Shown here one piece after another: positions 1 through 8,668 of a stretch of 64,000 nucleotides of DNA. The position numbers and the translations under genes are program-made. The notes below the pieces were generated by a model. The model did not search any database and was not told where the DNA came from. It saw only the letters and a list, made by a program, of their open reading frames with translations. How positions within the stretch are numbered: the stretch's first letter is position 1; each line of letters starts with the position of its first letter. Origin of the DNA: Mariniphaga sp963747515 (GTDB lineage Bacteria; Bacteroidota; Bacteroidia; Bacteroidales; Prolixibacteraceae); assembly GCA_963747515.1 (NCBI GenBank), contig CAVVFN010000004.1, positions 124,001 to 188,000 of the forward strand, in the 5' to 3' direction.

Positions 1-2461
1 TTAAATAACGTTTGCGTCCTTTAATTGTTTGCACATATCCGTTCTTTCTGGCCAATTCTATTTGGTTGTCCATGAAGGCTTTAATTTTTGGGAAATTTTC
101 GAAGTACCCGTCAATTAATTCCTTTGCCTCGGAACGTGGTATATTTAACCGCTGTGATAATCCAAATGCCGATATTCCATAGATAATACCAAAATTGGCA
201 GTTTTTGCCTTACGGCGCATATCGGAAGTAACCTCACTTTCGGGAATTTTATAAATTTTTGCTGCTGTAATGGAATGAATGTCTTTCCCCTCCCTGAAGG
301 CCTTCATCATTTCCGCGTCACGGCTCAATGCAGCCATAATGCGCAATTCGATTTGGGAATAGTCGGCCGACAGGAATACATGATTCTCATCAGAAGCAAC
401 AAATGCCCTTCGGATTTCACGCCCGCTTTCATCGCGGATAGGAATGTTTTGAATGTTGGGATTCACTGAACTTAAACGGCCTGTAGCCGTTATGGCCTGA
501 TTGAATGAGGAATGCAGCCTGCCGGTTCTTTTGTTTATTAATAAAGGCAGTGCCTCCACATAGGTGTTCAGGAGCTTCTTCAAACCTCTGTACTCTAAAA
601 TTTTATTCACAATGGGATGTCGATCTGCCAATTTCACAAGCACTTCTTCAGAAGTGGAATACTGCCTGGTTTTCGTTTTTCGTGCATTGGAATCGATGCG
701 CAGTTTTTCAAACAAAATCGGCCCCATCTGTTTTGGAGAAGAAATGTTAAACTCCTCCCCTGCCAGTTCAAATATTTCTTTTTCAACTTGTATAATGGTA
801 ATTCTGAGAATTCCTGCATAATCATTCAAAACGCCGGCATCAAGGTGTACACCTGCCTGTTCCATATGTACCAGCACAGGTATCAGGGGCATTTCCACAG
901 TTTCAAACAACTTTCGCATTTCATACTTTTCCAGCTCCGCATCCAGGGCATCTTTTAGCTGAAGGGTAAGATCAGCATCTTCACAGGCATAGTCGCATAA
1001 TTTTTCGACAGGAACCGACCTCATGCTGAGCTGACCAACACCTTTTTTACCTATAAGTTCTACGGTAGTCAGCTTTTCATAGTTTAAGTAAACACGGCAA
1101 AGATGATCAAGATTATGTTTTTGTTCGGGTTGAATAAGATAATGAGCCAGCATGGTATCGTAGAGTTTACCTTTCACTTCTATGCCATAATTTTCGAGCA
1201 TCAGCAAATCGAATTTTAAGTTTTGACCAATCTTCATTACCTTTTCATCGGCAAAAACCTCTTTGAACTCTTCCATTATTTTTTGGGCATCTTCTCTGTT
1301 TGAGGGCAATAGCACACAATAGGCTTCATGTTTTCTAAAAGCAAATGAAAGGCATACCAATTCACATGTATGCGTATCGAGCCCGGTAGTTTCAGTGTCG
1401 AAACAAAATGCATCGCTGATGGATAATTCAGCCCTTAAACTTGCCCGCTGCATTTCATTTTCTACCAGATAATACTGATGAGGTATACTTTCGATGGATC
1501 GCCTGGTTGTTACCGAAACCTGAACTTCTGTTTCTTCGCCGAAAAGGGATTGCTGCACAGCCCCTGCAGCTTTTACCACCTCAAGGTTTAGTCTTTTTGT
1601 AAGGGTTCTGAATTCAAGGTCATCGAAAACTGCTTTCAGTGCTTCTTTATTAATCTCTTCACGGATAAGGCTGTTCCGATCAAATTCAATAGGTACATCC
1701 TGAATTATGGTAACCAGTTTTTTTGAAAGCATGACCAGCTCTTTGTTTTCGATCAGATTTTCTTTCATTTTCCCCTTTACCTTATCCAGGTTTTCATAAA
1801 TTCCTTCGATGCTTCCAAAGTCAGCTATCAGTTTTTGAGCTGTTTTAGGACCAATTCCCGGGCAACCCGGAATGTTATCCGAAGCATCACCCATTAAACC
1901 CAGCAAATCAATCATCTGCCGGGTGTTTTCAATACAGAAATTTTTCTTAACCTCCCCGGGGCCCCATATTTCGGCCACCCCACCCTGTTTGGCAGGTTTA
2001 TACATCCGCACCTGAGGTTCTACCAGTTGTGCATAATCTTTATCAGGGGTCATCATATAGATATCGAATCCTTCTGTTTTGGCCTTTTGTGCCAGGGTAC
2101 CAATCACATCATCGGCTTCATAGCCTTCCAGTTCAATGATTGGTATATTAAACGCTTCAATGATATTACGGATATAGGGTATGGATTTACGAAGATCTTC
2201 GGGCATTGCCTCACGGGTGGCTTTATATTCCTTGTAAAGAGCATGACGGAAAGTAGGTGCAGAAACATCAAATACAACGCCTATATAATGAGGGTTTTCT
2301 GCCTCAATCAACTGAACCAGTGAATTTGTGAAACCCAGCATGGCTGAAGTATTCACTCCCTTCGAGTTAAACTGAGGACTGCGGATAAAGGCATAGTAGC
2401 TTCGATAAATTAAAGCATAGGCATCGAGCAAAAACAATTTCTTCAGGCTGTTTTCTGACAT
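1..2461 (-). CDS. polA: DNA polymerase I, 3'-end cut off by window edge
   Basis: Replication/repair polymerase that removes RNA primers and fills gaps. The frame is open from an ATG at 2461-2459 down to base 1 with no stop, so about 820 codons are visible of the roughly 930 usual for the family. Seen in order: an N-terminal 5'-3' exonuclease (LLDAYALIYRSYYAF near residue 10; MGDASDNIPG), a 3'-5' exonuclease with intact acidic motifs (FDTETTGLD, KIGQNLKFDLL, YACEDADLT), and the polymerase domain with motif A (SADYSQIELRI) and motif B (RRKAKTANFGIIYG). Motif C lies beyond the edge. Because the exonuclease acidic residues are present, proofreading is probably active, unlike in Taq PolA. It is divergent from trpS across a 310-bp gap. 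Confidence 0.96.
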   Translation of the reverse strand, partial: MSENSLKKLFLLDAYALIYRSYYAFIRSPQFNSKGVNTSAMLGFTNSLVQLIEAENPHYIGVVFDVSAPTFRHALYKEYKATREAMPEDLRKSIPYIRNIIEAFNIPIIELEGYEADDVIGTLAQKAKTEGFDIYMMTPDKDYAQLVEPQVRMYKPAKQGGVAEIWGPGEVKKNFCIENTRQMIDLLGLMGDASDNIPGCPGIGPKTAQKLIADFGSIEGIYENLDKVKGKMKENLIENKELVMLSKKLVTIIQDVPIEFDRNSLIREEINKEALKAVFDDLEFRTLTKRLNLEVVKAAGAVQQSLFGEETEVQVSVTTRRSIESIPHQYYLVENEMQRASLRAELSISDAFCFDTETTGLDTHTCELVCLSFAFRKHEAYCVLLPSNREDAQKIMEEFKEVFADEKVMKIGQNLKFDLLMLENYGIEVKGKLYDTMLAHYLIQPEQKHNLDHLCRVYLNYEKLTTVELIGKKGVGQLSMRSVPVEKLCDYACEDADLTLQLKDALDAELEKYEMRKLFETVEMPLIPVLVHMEQAGVHLDAGVLNDYAGILRITIIQVEKEIFELAGEEFNISSPKQMGPILFEKLRIDSNARKTKTRQYSTSEEVLVKLADRHPIVNKILEYRGLKKLLNTYVEALPLLINKRTGRLHSSFNQAITATGRLSSVNPNIQNIPIRDESGREIRRAFVASDENHVFLSADYSQIELRIMAALSRDAEMMKAFREGKDIHSITAAKIYKIPESEVTSDMRRKAKTANFGIIYGISAFGLSQRLNIPRSEAKELIDGYFENFPKIKAFMDNQIELARKNGYVQTIKGRKRYL

Positions 2462-2738
2462 GGCAAATCTGATTTTATTCCGTGAAACTGCAGGAGCAAA
2501 AGTAATTCTTGTTCTATAGAAAATTATTGGTCACACCCATCGCAGTTTAAACGGCATTTTAATTAAAGGAACAAATTTATAAAAAAAGCTTTCGCTTTGC
2601 GAATCAAATGAATCTGAAACAGCAAACTCAGCTTCTGTAACCCGGAACAAAGATCTTTCGGGAAATAAATTTAGCCTTAAATTATTTTTATAAAAGGCCC
2701 GGGGTAGTTTTTTGGACTTTTATCACCAGCTTTTTTTC

Positions 2739-2746
2739 TATTTTTG
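2739..2746 (+). promoter_or_regulatory. Bacteroidota -7 element of the trpS promoter
   Basis: TATTTTTG matches the Bacteroidota -7 consensus TAnnTTTG and lies 25 bases before the trpS ATG. A TTTG at 2711-2714 could be the -33 element, but the 24-base spacer is longer than the usual 19-21, so only the -7 box is well supported. Confidence 0.4.
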
Positions 2747-2771
2747 TGGTCTTAAAAATTCGGCAACAATA

Positions 2772-3773
2772 ATGAAAAAATCAACAGTTCTTAGCGGAAT
2801 AAGACCAACCGGCTATTTGCATCTCGGAAATTTTTTTGGGGCAGTACGTAATTTTATCAAAATGCAGGAAGATTTTAACTGCTTTTTTTTTATTGCCGAC
2901 ATTCACTCGCTTACCACACATCCCACCCCGGAAAACCTTCAGGCAGGGGTGAAACAGGTGCTTGCTGAATATTTGGCATGTGGCATCGATCCCGAAAAAG
3001 CGACCATTTATATTCAGAGTGATGTTCCGGAAGTAACTGAGCTGTACACCATCTTAAACATGAATGCTTATCTGGGGGAACTGGAACGTACCACATCATT
3101 TAAGGAAAAAGCCCGTCAGCAGCCCGATAATGTGAATGCTGGCCTCCTCACCTATCCTGTTTTGATGGCTGCCGATATTATTATCCACAAGGCAAATTAT
3201 GTACCTGTAGGTAAGGACCAGGAACAAAATCTGGAGATGGCCCGGAAGTTTGCAAAACGATTCAACCGGATGTACGGAAAAAAAGTATTCCCGGCTCCAA
3301 AGCCTTATACCTTCGATGGAAAAGATATGATAAAAGTACCCGGACTTGATGGCAGCGGGAAAATGGGGAAATCGGAAGGAAATGCCATCAATCTTTACGA
3401 AGATCCGAAATCCATACGAAAAAAAGTAATGCGGGCAGTTACCGACTCAGGTCCTGCTGAAATGAACCAGGATAAACCGGAACCCATTCGAAACCTGTTT
3501 ACCCTGATGGAGATTGTTTCAGATCCTTCTACAGTTACCCATTTCAATGATTTGTACAACAAGTGTGAAATCAGGTATGGCGATATGAAAAAGCAGCTGG
3601 CAGAGGATATTATTTCCTATACCTCACCCATTCGTGACCGGATTGTTGACATTTTAGAAAATGATTCGTACCTTTCCAAGGTTGCTAAAATGGGCGCAGA
3701 AAAAGCACGTGAATCAGCATCAAAAACACTTGCCGAGGTAAAAGAAGTGGTTGGATTTAAAAAGTTGTTTTAA
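2772..3773 (+). CDS. trpS: tryptophanyl-tRNA synthetase
   Basis: Class I aminoacyl-tRNA synthetase that charges tRNA-Trp in the cytoplasm. The 333-residue product has the usual bacterial TrpRS length (about 330). The N-terminal SGIRPTGYLHLGNFFGAV carries the HIGH-like motif (HLGN), and GSGKMGKSEGNAI carries the KMSKS-like loop. The frame opens upstream at 2712, but that start would precede the -7 box, so the ATG at 2772, which gives the standard MKKSTVLSGIRPTG start, is chosen. It is a single gene closed by a strong terminator at 3801. Confidence 0.96.
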   Translation: MKKSTVLSGIRPTGYLHLGNFFGAVRNFIKMQEDFNCFFFIADIHSLTTHPTPENLQAGVKQVLAEYLACGIDPEKATIYIQSDVPEVTELYTILNMNAYLGELERTTSFKEKARQQPDNVNAGLLTYPVLMAADIIIHKANYVPVGKDQEQNLEMARKFAKRFNRMYGKKVFPAPKPYTFDGKDMIKVPGLDGSGKMGKSEGNAINLYEDPKSIRKKVMRAVTDSGPAEMNQDKPEPIRNLFTLMEIVSDPSTVTHFNDLYNKCEIRYGDMKKQLAEDIISYTSPIRDRIVDILENDSYLSKVAKMGAEKARESASKTLAEVKEVVGFKKLF

Positions 3774-3800
3774 CACAACATATACCCTAAGTTCATATGC

Positions 3801-3826
3801 GCCGGGCTGTTGCCCGGCTTTTTTTT
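3801..3826 (+). terminator. intrinsic terminator of trpS
   Basis: A perfect 7-bp GC-rich stem (GCCGGGC/GCCCGGC, 3801-3807 with 3812-3818) with loop TGTT is followed by eight Ts. It lies 28 bases after the trpS stop. Confidence 0.92.
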
Positions 3827-3881
3827 ATTGTTAATTCTGCGGAATGATGCATATAATCTTCTCATTCTCATTATTTCTTAT

Positions 3882-3889
3882 TAATTTTG
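3882..3889 (+). promoter_or_regulatory. possible -7 element for the oxidoreductase gene
   Basis: TAATTTTG matches TAnnTTTG exactly and lies 29 bases before the ATG at 3918. No TTTG is visible at the expected -33 position, so support is partial. Confidence 0.35.
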
Positions 3890-3917
3890 ATACTCAATAG
3901 AATTAAAACCCTCTGAT

Positions 3918-5189
3918 ATGATTACCCGGAGAAAATTCATGGCCAATACCGTAGCCCTTTCGGCAGTTACCCTTTTAAAACCCTCCACTGTTTTTGGTAC
4001 AAAAGCCAATTCGGCTCTACGGATAGGAATTATCGGTTGCGGCAATCGCGGAACTGCCGTTATATCCGAAATGGTGCGGCATACCAATGCACATATAACA
4101 GCTATGGCCGATTTATTTGATTATCAGCTTGAAAAAGCCAAGCCTGTTTTTGATAACCTGAACAAGGAGAACGGCAGCACCAGCATCGACAATTCTGCTG
4201 TTTTTCAGGGTTCGCTTGCTTATCTTGAACTCATTCATCATCCACATGTGGATGCTGTTTTGATTTCATCGCCGGCCTATACACATCCCGATTTCCTGGA
4301 AGCAGCAGTATTGGCAGGTAAGCATGCCTACTGTGAAAAGCCTGTTGCCCCGGATGTAGAAGGTTGTAAGCAGGTTATCCGTACCGGAAAACATGCTGAA
4401 AATAAAACAAGTGTCGCTATAGGATTTCAAATCCGTTATGCCACTCCCTATATTCAAATGGCTGAACGTATCCGCCGGGGTGATATTGGCGAAGTGATTA
4501 ATGTTCAACTGTATTACATATCCTCACAAAACAAAAAAAACCAGCCGAAAGGTAATTCTCCCGAAGAATTTATGATTCGCAATCATTATCATTTCCGTGA
4601 ACTCTCCGGAGGAATTCTTCTCGATCAGGGCATACACATAATAGATGTGTGCAACTGGATACTGAATGAAAAACCTGAAAATGCAGTAGGCATGGGCAAC
4701 CGGAAAGGAGAACCTGATTTTGGTGATACCTTCACCAACTACCAGATAGCCTATGGATATCCAAACAAAAGAAACGTAAGCCTGCATTCCACGCAATTCG
4801 GACCTGAATTCGGTGATGTTTGTGCCCGTTTCATTGGCACCAAAGGGATTGCCGAAGCACATTACTCGAGGGGTGTATATATTGAGGGCGATAATCCGTG
4901 GGATTCGGGTATCGTCAGGGGAGAAGAACCCACTCCTGCACAACGTGCAGCCGGAGCATTTACTTCTTCATTATACGATTCCACTACAAACAAAGTAAAA
5001 GCATTTATCCAGAGCATTGAATCGGGCAACCTCATAAATGAAGCGCAATCGGGAGCAACTTCCACCCTGTCAGCCATACTGGGGAGAATGAGCGCAACTT
5101 CGAAGGAAGAAACCGCATGGGATGAAATGTACTTCTCCAATCAAAAGTACAATTTAAACATGAACCTTAAACAATTTGACAGCTTATGA
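3918..5189 (+). CDS. Tat-exported Gfo/Idh/MocA family oxidoreductase
   Basis: NAD(P)-dependent dehydrogenase of the Gfo/Idh/MocA family, 423 residues. The N-terminus has a twin-arginine signal (ITRRKFMANTVALSAVTLL), so export to the periplasm in folded form is likely. A Rossmann motif GIIGCGNRG follows near residue 38. The family EKP motif is present (CEKPVAPDVEGC) and so is the GGILLDQGIHIIDVCNW segment that supplies catalytic residues. Family members act on sugars, inositols or sugar acids, and a few Tat-exported ones are glycosidases using an NAD redox mechanism. Its position before two sulfatases and a GH2 enzyme points to glycan degradation. The substrate is unknown. Confidence 0.9.
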   Translation: MITRRKFMANTVALSAVTLLKPSTVFGTKANSALRIGIIGCGNRGTAVISEMVRHTNAHITAMADLFDYQLEKAKPVFDNLNKENGSTSIDNSAVFQGSLAYLELIHHPHVDAVLISSPAYTHPDFLEAAVLAGKHAYCEKPVAPDVEGCKQVIRTGKHAENKTSVAIGFQIRYATPYIQMAERIRRGDIGEVINVQLYYISSQNKKNQPKGNSPEEFMIRNHYHFRELSGGILLDQGIHIIDVCNWILNEKPENAVGMGNRKGEPDFGDTFTNYQIAYGYPNKRNVSLHSTQFGPEFGDVCARFIGTKGIAEAHYSRGVYIEGDNPWDSGIVRGEEPTPAQRAAGAFTSSLYDSTTNKVKAFIQSIESGNLINEAQSGATSTLSAILGRMSATSKEETAWDEMYFSNQKYNLNMNLKQFDSL

Positions 5190-5406
5190 ACCTGTTAAGA
5201 TGTATTACAACTGCAGTTTCTTTAATTTTCCCAGCCATTCCGTACCAATAAATATTCTGACATTGTTATGCCAAAAGTTGATTTACTCCAACAGGGTTAA
5301 ATCAATTTTTTTACTTCCATTAGTACTTAAAAGCAACCTGTTTTAATCTAAAAAATGTGTAATTTTACCGGGATAACAATGAGTAAACCAGGGATAACAA
5401 ATCATT

Positions 5407-6837
5407 ATGAATAAATCATCCATTCTTTTTTCAGCTTCCTTGCTGATGTTTTCAGCTTGTCAGGGTCAATCAAAATCGATAAATAAACAGCAAAAACCCA
5501 ACATCGTATATATATTGGCTGATGATTTGGGCTATGGTGATTTAAGCAGTTACGGACAAAAACTTTTTACAACTCCCAATATTGACAAACTGGCTGAAAC
5601 GGGAATTAAATTCACCTGTCATTATTCGGGCAGCACGGTATGCGCACCGTCACGTTCGGCACTTATGACCGGGCAACATACCGGTCATACGTTTATCAGG
5701 GGAAATAAGGAGTGGGACCCTGAAGGACAGTATCCGCTGGAAGCCGGGGCTGTAACAATGGCTGAAGCCTTGCAGAAGGCAGGCTACGTAACCGGCGCAT
5801 TTGGAAAATGGGGTCTTGGATATCCGGGCTCAGAAGGAGATCCCAATAACCAGGGGTTCGATGAATTTTTCGGGTACAATTGCCAGCGAATGGGGCACAA
5901 CTACTATCCCTATTATTTGTGGCACAACCAGAAAAAAAGAATGCTGAATGGCAACGAAGGCCGCAAAACAGGACAATATGGCCCTGATGTAATTCACGAA
6001 CAAGCACTTGAGTTCCTGGAAAACAATAAAAACAAACCTTTCTTTATGTATTACCCTTCCATTATTCCACATGCTGAATTGGTTGCACCTGAGGAATATA
6101 TGGAAAAATACCGGGGGAAATATCCTCCTGAAAAAAAATATGAAGGAGTTGACGGAGGAGAAAATTACCGACTTGGTCCTTACGGTTCCCAACCGGAAAC
6201 TCATGCCGCTTTTGCTGCCATGGTCAGCCTGCTCGATAATCAGGTAGGTGAAATTGTGGCTAAGCTGAAAGAACTGGGAATCTATGAAAATACGCTCATC
6301 ATGTTTTCATCTGATAACGGCCCCCATATGGAAGGTGGGGCCGACCCCGATTATTTCAACTCAAATGGAATCTACAAAGGGTACAAACGCGATCTCTATG
6401 AAGGTGGCATTCGTGTTCCTATGATTGCTGTGTGGGAAGGAAAGATTGCTCCCGGAACTGTAACCGATCATATGTCGGCATTCTGGGATGTTTTTCCTAC
6501 TGTTGCAGAAGTTACCGGTGCAGTTGTTCCTGATAATACCGACGGCATTTCCTTTTTACCAACGTTGACCGGACAGGAAAACCAACAGAGACAACATGAA
6601 TACCTGTATTGGGAATTTCATGAAAAAGGAGGACGCAAAGCATTACGCAAAGGGGACTGGAAATTAATAAATTACAATGTTTTTACCCCGGAAAATACAA
6701 CCGTTAAATTGTATAATCTTGCCAATGATCCGGGAGAAGAAAAGAATGTTGCCAAAGAACACCCGAAAATAGTAAAGGAAATGTCTGACTTAATGAATTC
6801 AGCACGCACCGAATCAGAAGTTTTTACATTTAAATAA
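5407..6837 (+). CDS. lipoprotein sulfatase (type I, formylglycine)
   Basis: Type I sulfatase of 476 residues that hydrolyses sulfate esters. The N-terminus is a lipoprotein signal with Cys18 as the lipid anchor (LLMFSAC), placing it in the cell envelope. The metal-binding start ILADDLGYGD is followed by the maturation motif CAPSR at Cys79, the residue converted to formylglycine. Later metal/active-site segments are present (FGKWGLG, FSSDNGPH). No maturase (anSME) is in the window, so it must be encoded elsewhere. The substrate cannot be told from sequence alone, but neighbouring glycan enzymes suggest a carbohydrate sulfate. Confidence 0.93.
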   Translation: MNKSSILFSASLLMFSACQGQSKSINKQQKPNIVYILADDLGYGDLSSYGQKLFTTPNIDKLAETGIKFTCHYSGSTVCAPSRSALMTGQHTGHTFIRGNKEWDPEGQYPLEAGAVTMAEALQKAGYVTGAFGKWGLGYPGSEGDPNNQGFDEFFGYNCQRMGHNYYPYYLWHNQKKRMLNGNEGRKTGQYGPDVIHEQALEFLENNKNKPFFMYYPSIIPHAELVAPEEYMEKYRGKYPPEKKYEGVDGGENYRLGPYGSQPETHAAFAAMVSLLDNQVGEIVAKLKELGIYENTLIMFSSDNGPHMEGGADPDYFNSNGIYKGYKRDLYEGGIRVPMIAVWEGKIAPGTVTDHMSAFWDVFPTVAEVTGAVVPDNTDGISFLPTLTGQENQQRQHEYLYWEFHEKGGRKALRKGDWKLINYNVFTPENTTVKLYNLANDPGEEKNVAKEHPKIVKEMSDLMNSARTESEVFTFK

Positions 6838-6936
6838 GAAACGGCTGTTCGATAACACTTATATACCCTACCTCCCCTTTTGAAAACAATTCCGGTCATT
6901 GTTTTTGCAGGGAACATTATAAAAAAGAAAAGCATT

Positions 6937-8520
6937 ATGTATAAAAATAGCTTATTTATAGCTGCTTCTCTCTTTATCATTTCATCCTGTCAGAGAGAAG
7001 TGAACCTTCAAAATAATTCCCCAAAGCCAAATATCCTGTTCATTCTGGCCGATGATTTGGGATACCATGATTTAAGTTGCACGGGAAGTAACTATTATGA
7101 AACAAAGAATATTGACCGGATTGCCAGCGAAGGAATGGTATTTACAGAAGGATATGCCGCCTGCCAGGTATGCAGTCCATCGAGAGCCAGTATAATGAGT
7201 GGAAAATTCACAGCGCGGCATGGCATAACCGACTGGATTGGTGCCCGCACCGGTGAAGAATGGCGCAAGACCGAAAGATATAACAAGTTGTTGCCGCCCA
7301 GCTACATCCATAACCTGCCTCATGAATACATAACACTTCCTGAAGCTTTAAAGGAAGCCGGCTACAAAACTTTCTTTGCTGGAAAATGGCACCTTGGAGG
7401 TGAAGGTTCCTGGCCTGAGGATCATGGATTTGACATCAACAAGGGCGGCTGGGATAAAGGGAGCCCAATGGGAGGTTTCTATGCCCCCTGGGATAACCCG
7501 CGCCTGGAAAACGGGCCCGACGGGGAAAGCCTTACATTGAGACTGGCACATGAAACAGCCAACTTTATAAAAGCGCATAAAGATACCTCCTTTTTTGCTT
7601 TCCTGTCGTTTTATGCAGTTCATGCTCCTTTGCAAACTACCGAAGAAAAGTGGGCAAAATACAGGAAGAAAGCAGAGAGTAACGGCATTAAAAAAGACGG
7701 ATTTGAAATGGGTCGCTTTTTACCCATAAGGCAGGTTCAGGATAATCCGGTATATGCAGGCCTTGTTGAAACAATGGACGATGCCGTGGGCATAGTGCTG
7801 AACACACTGGATGAATTGGAACTTACAGATAATACCATTGTTATCTTTACATCCGACAATGGAGGAGTAGTTGCAGGAGATGCATTTGCTACCTCAAATA
7901 AACCCCTGCGGGGAGGAAAAGGCTATCAGTTTGAAGGTGGTATCCGTGAACCCTATTTCATAAAAGTACCTTGGCTTAATAGTGCAGGAAAAAAAACCGA
8001 TATTCCGGTTATCGGAACCGACTTCTACCCTACCCTTCTGGAATTGGCAGGTATTGAATTAAAACCCGATGAGCATATCGATGGCAGGAGCCTGGTTCCA
8101 CTGCTGAAAGGACACAAATTAGAAGAACGTCCCCTTATATGGCACTATCCCCATTACGGTAATCAGGGAGGAGAACCCTCATCCATCATCCGGTCGGGCA
8201 ATTGGAAATTAATCCATTACTATGAAGATGGACGGGATGAACTGTACAACCTGAAATCCGATTTAAGCGAAACAACTGATGTATCATCTGAGCAGCCTGA
8301 ACTGAAAAAACAACTTCATGAACAGCTTTTTACCTACCTTAGTGCGGTAGGTGCACGTTTTCCTGAAAATGATCCATTTTACAATGAAGAGCTCGAGCAA
8401 AAATACCTTGACCGCGTACGAACAGAATTAATGCCTCACATTGAAAAACAACGGCTTAAGCTTCTTGCACCCGGTTATAATCCGGGAAACAACTGGTGGG
8501 GAAGTAAAAAGAACAACTAA
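6937..8520 (+). CDS. second lipoprotein sulfatase (type I, formylglycine)
   Basis: Type I sulfatase of about 528 residues. The ATG at 6937 gives a clean lipoprotein signal (FIAASLFIISSC, Cys18). The frame is open further upstream to 6880, but that would bury the signal. It shows ILADDLGYHD, CSPSR at Cys79, GKWHLGG and FTSDNGG, so the catalytic and metal sites look complete. It shares layout with the preceding sulfatase, even to the position of the anchor and catalytic cysteines, but the sequences diverge strongly, consistent with different sulfate-ester specificities. The gap to the upstream sulfatase is 99 bases. Confidence 0.92.
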   Translation: MYKNSLFIAASLFIISSCQREVNLQNNSPKPNILFILADDLGYHDLSCTGSNYYETKNIDRIASEGMVFTEGYAACQVCSPSRASIMSGKFTARHGITDWIGARTGEEWRKTERYNKLLPPSYIHNLPHEYITLPEALKEAGYKTFFAGKWHLGGEGSWPEDHGFDINKGGWDKGSPMGGFYAPWDNPRLENGPDGESLTLRLAHETANFIKAHKDTSFFAFLSFYAVHAPLQTTEEKWAKYRKKAESNGIKKDGFEMGRFLPIRQVQDNPVYAGLVETMDDAVGIVLNTLDELELTDNTIVIFTSDNGGVVAGDAFATSNKPLRGGKGYQFEGGIREPYFIKVPWLNSAGKKTDIPVIGTDFYPTLLELAGIELKPDEHIDGRSLVPLLKGHKLEERPLIWHYPHYGNQGGEPSSIIRSGNWKLIHYYEDGRDELYNLKSDLSETTDVSSEQPELKKQLHEQLFTYLSAVGARFPENDPFYNEELEQKYLDRVRTELMPHIEKQRLKLLAPGYNPGNNWWGSKKNN

Positions 8521-8668
8521 AACTTCATCAGATATACACCACATTCAATCAGTCAGCATCTCTATCTAAAAGATTTTATTCTTAAATACCGCACAAAACC
8601 AATTAAACAGAGGCATTGTTTTTGATAAAAGAATTATTTTATCACCCAAAAAATTTAAATACAATATA

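Noticed and set aside
4524..4943. 139-codon minus-strand frame inside the Gfo/Idh gene
   Set aside because: Antisense shadow; residue composition is not that of a real protein and the sense gene has full family motifs.
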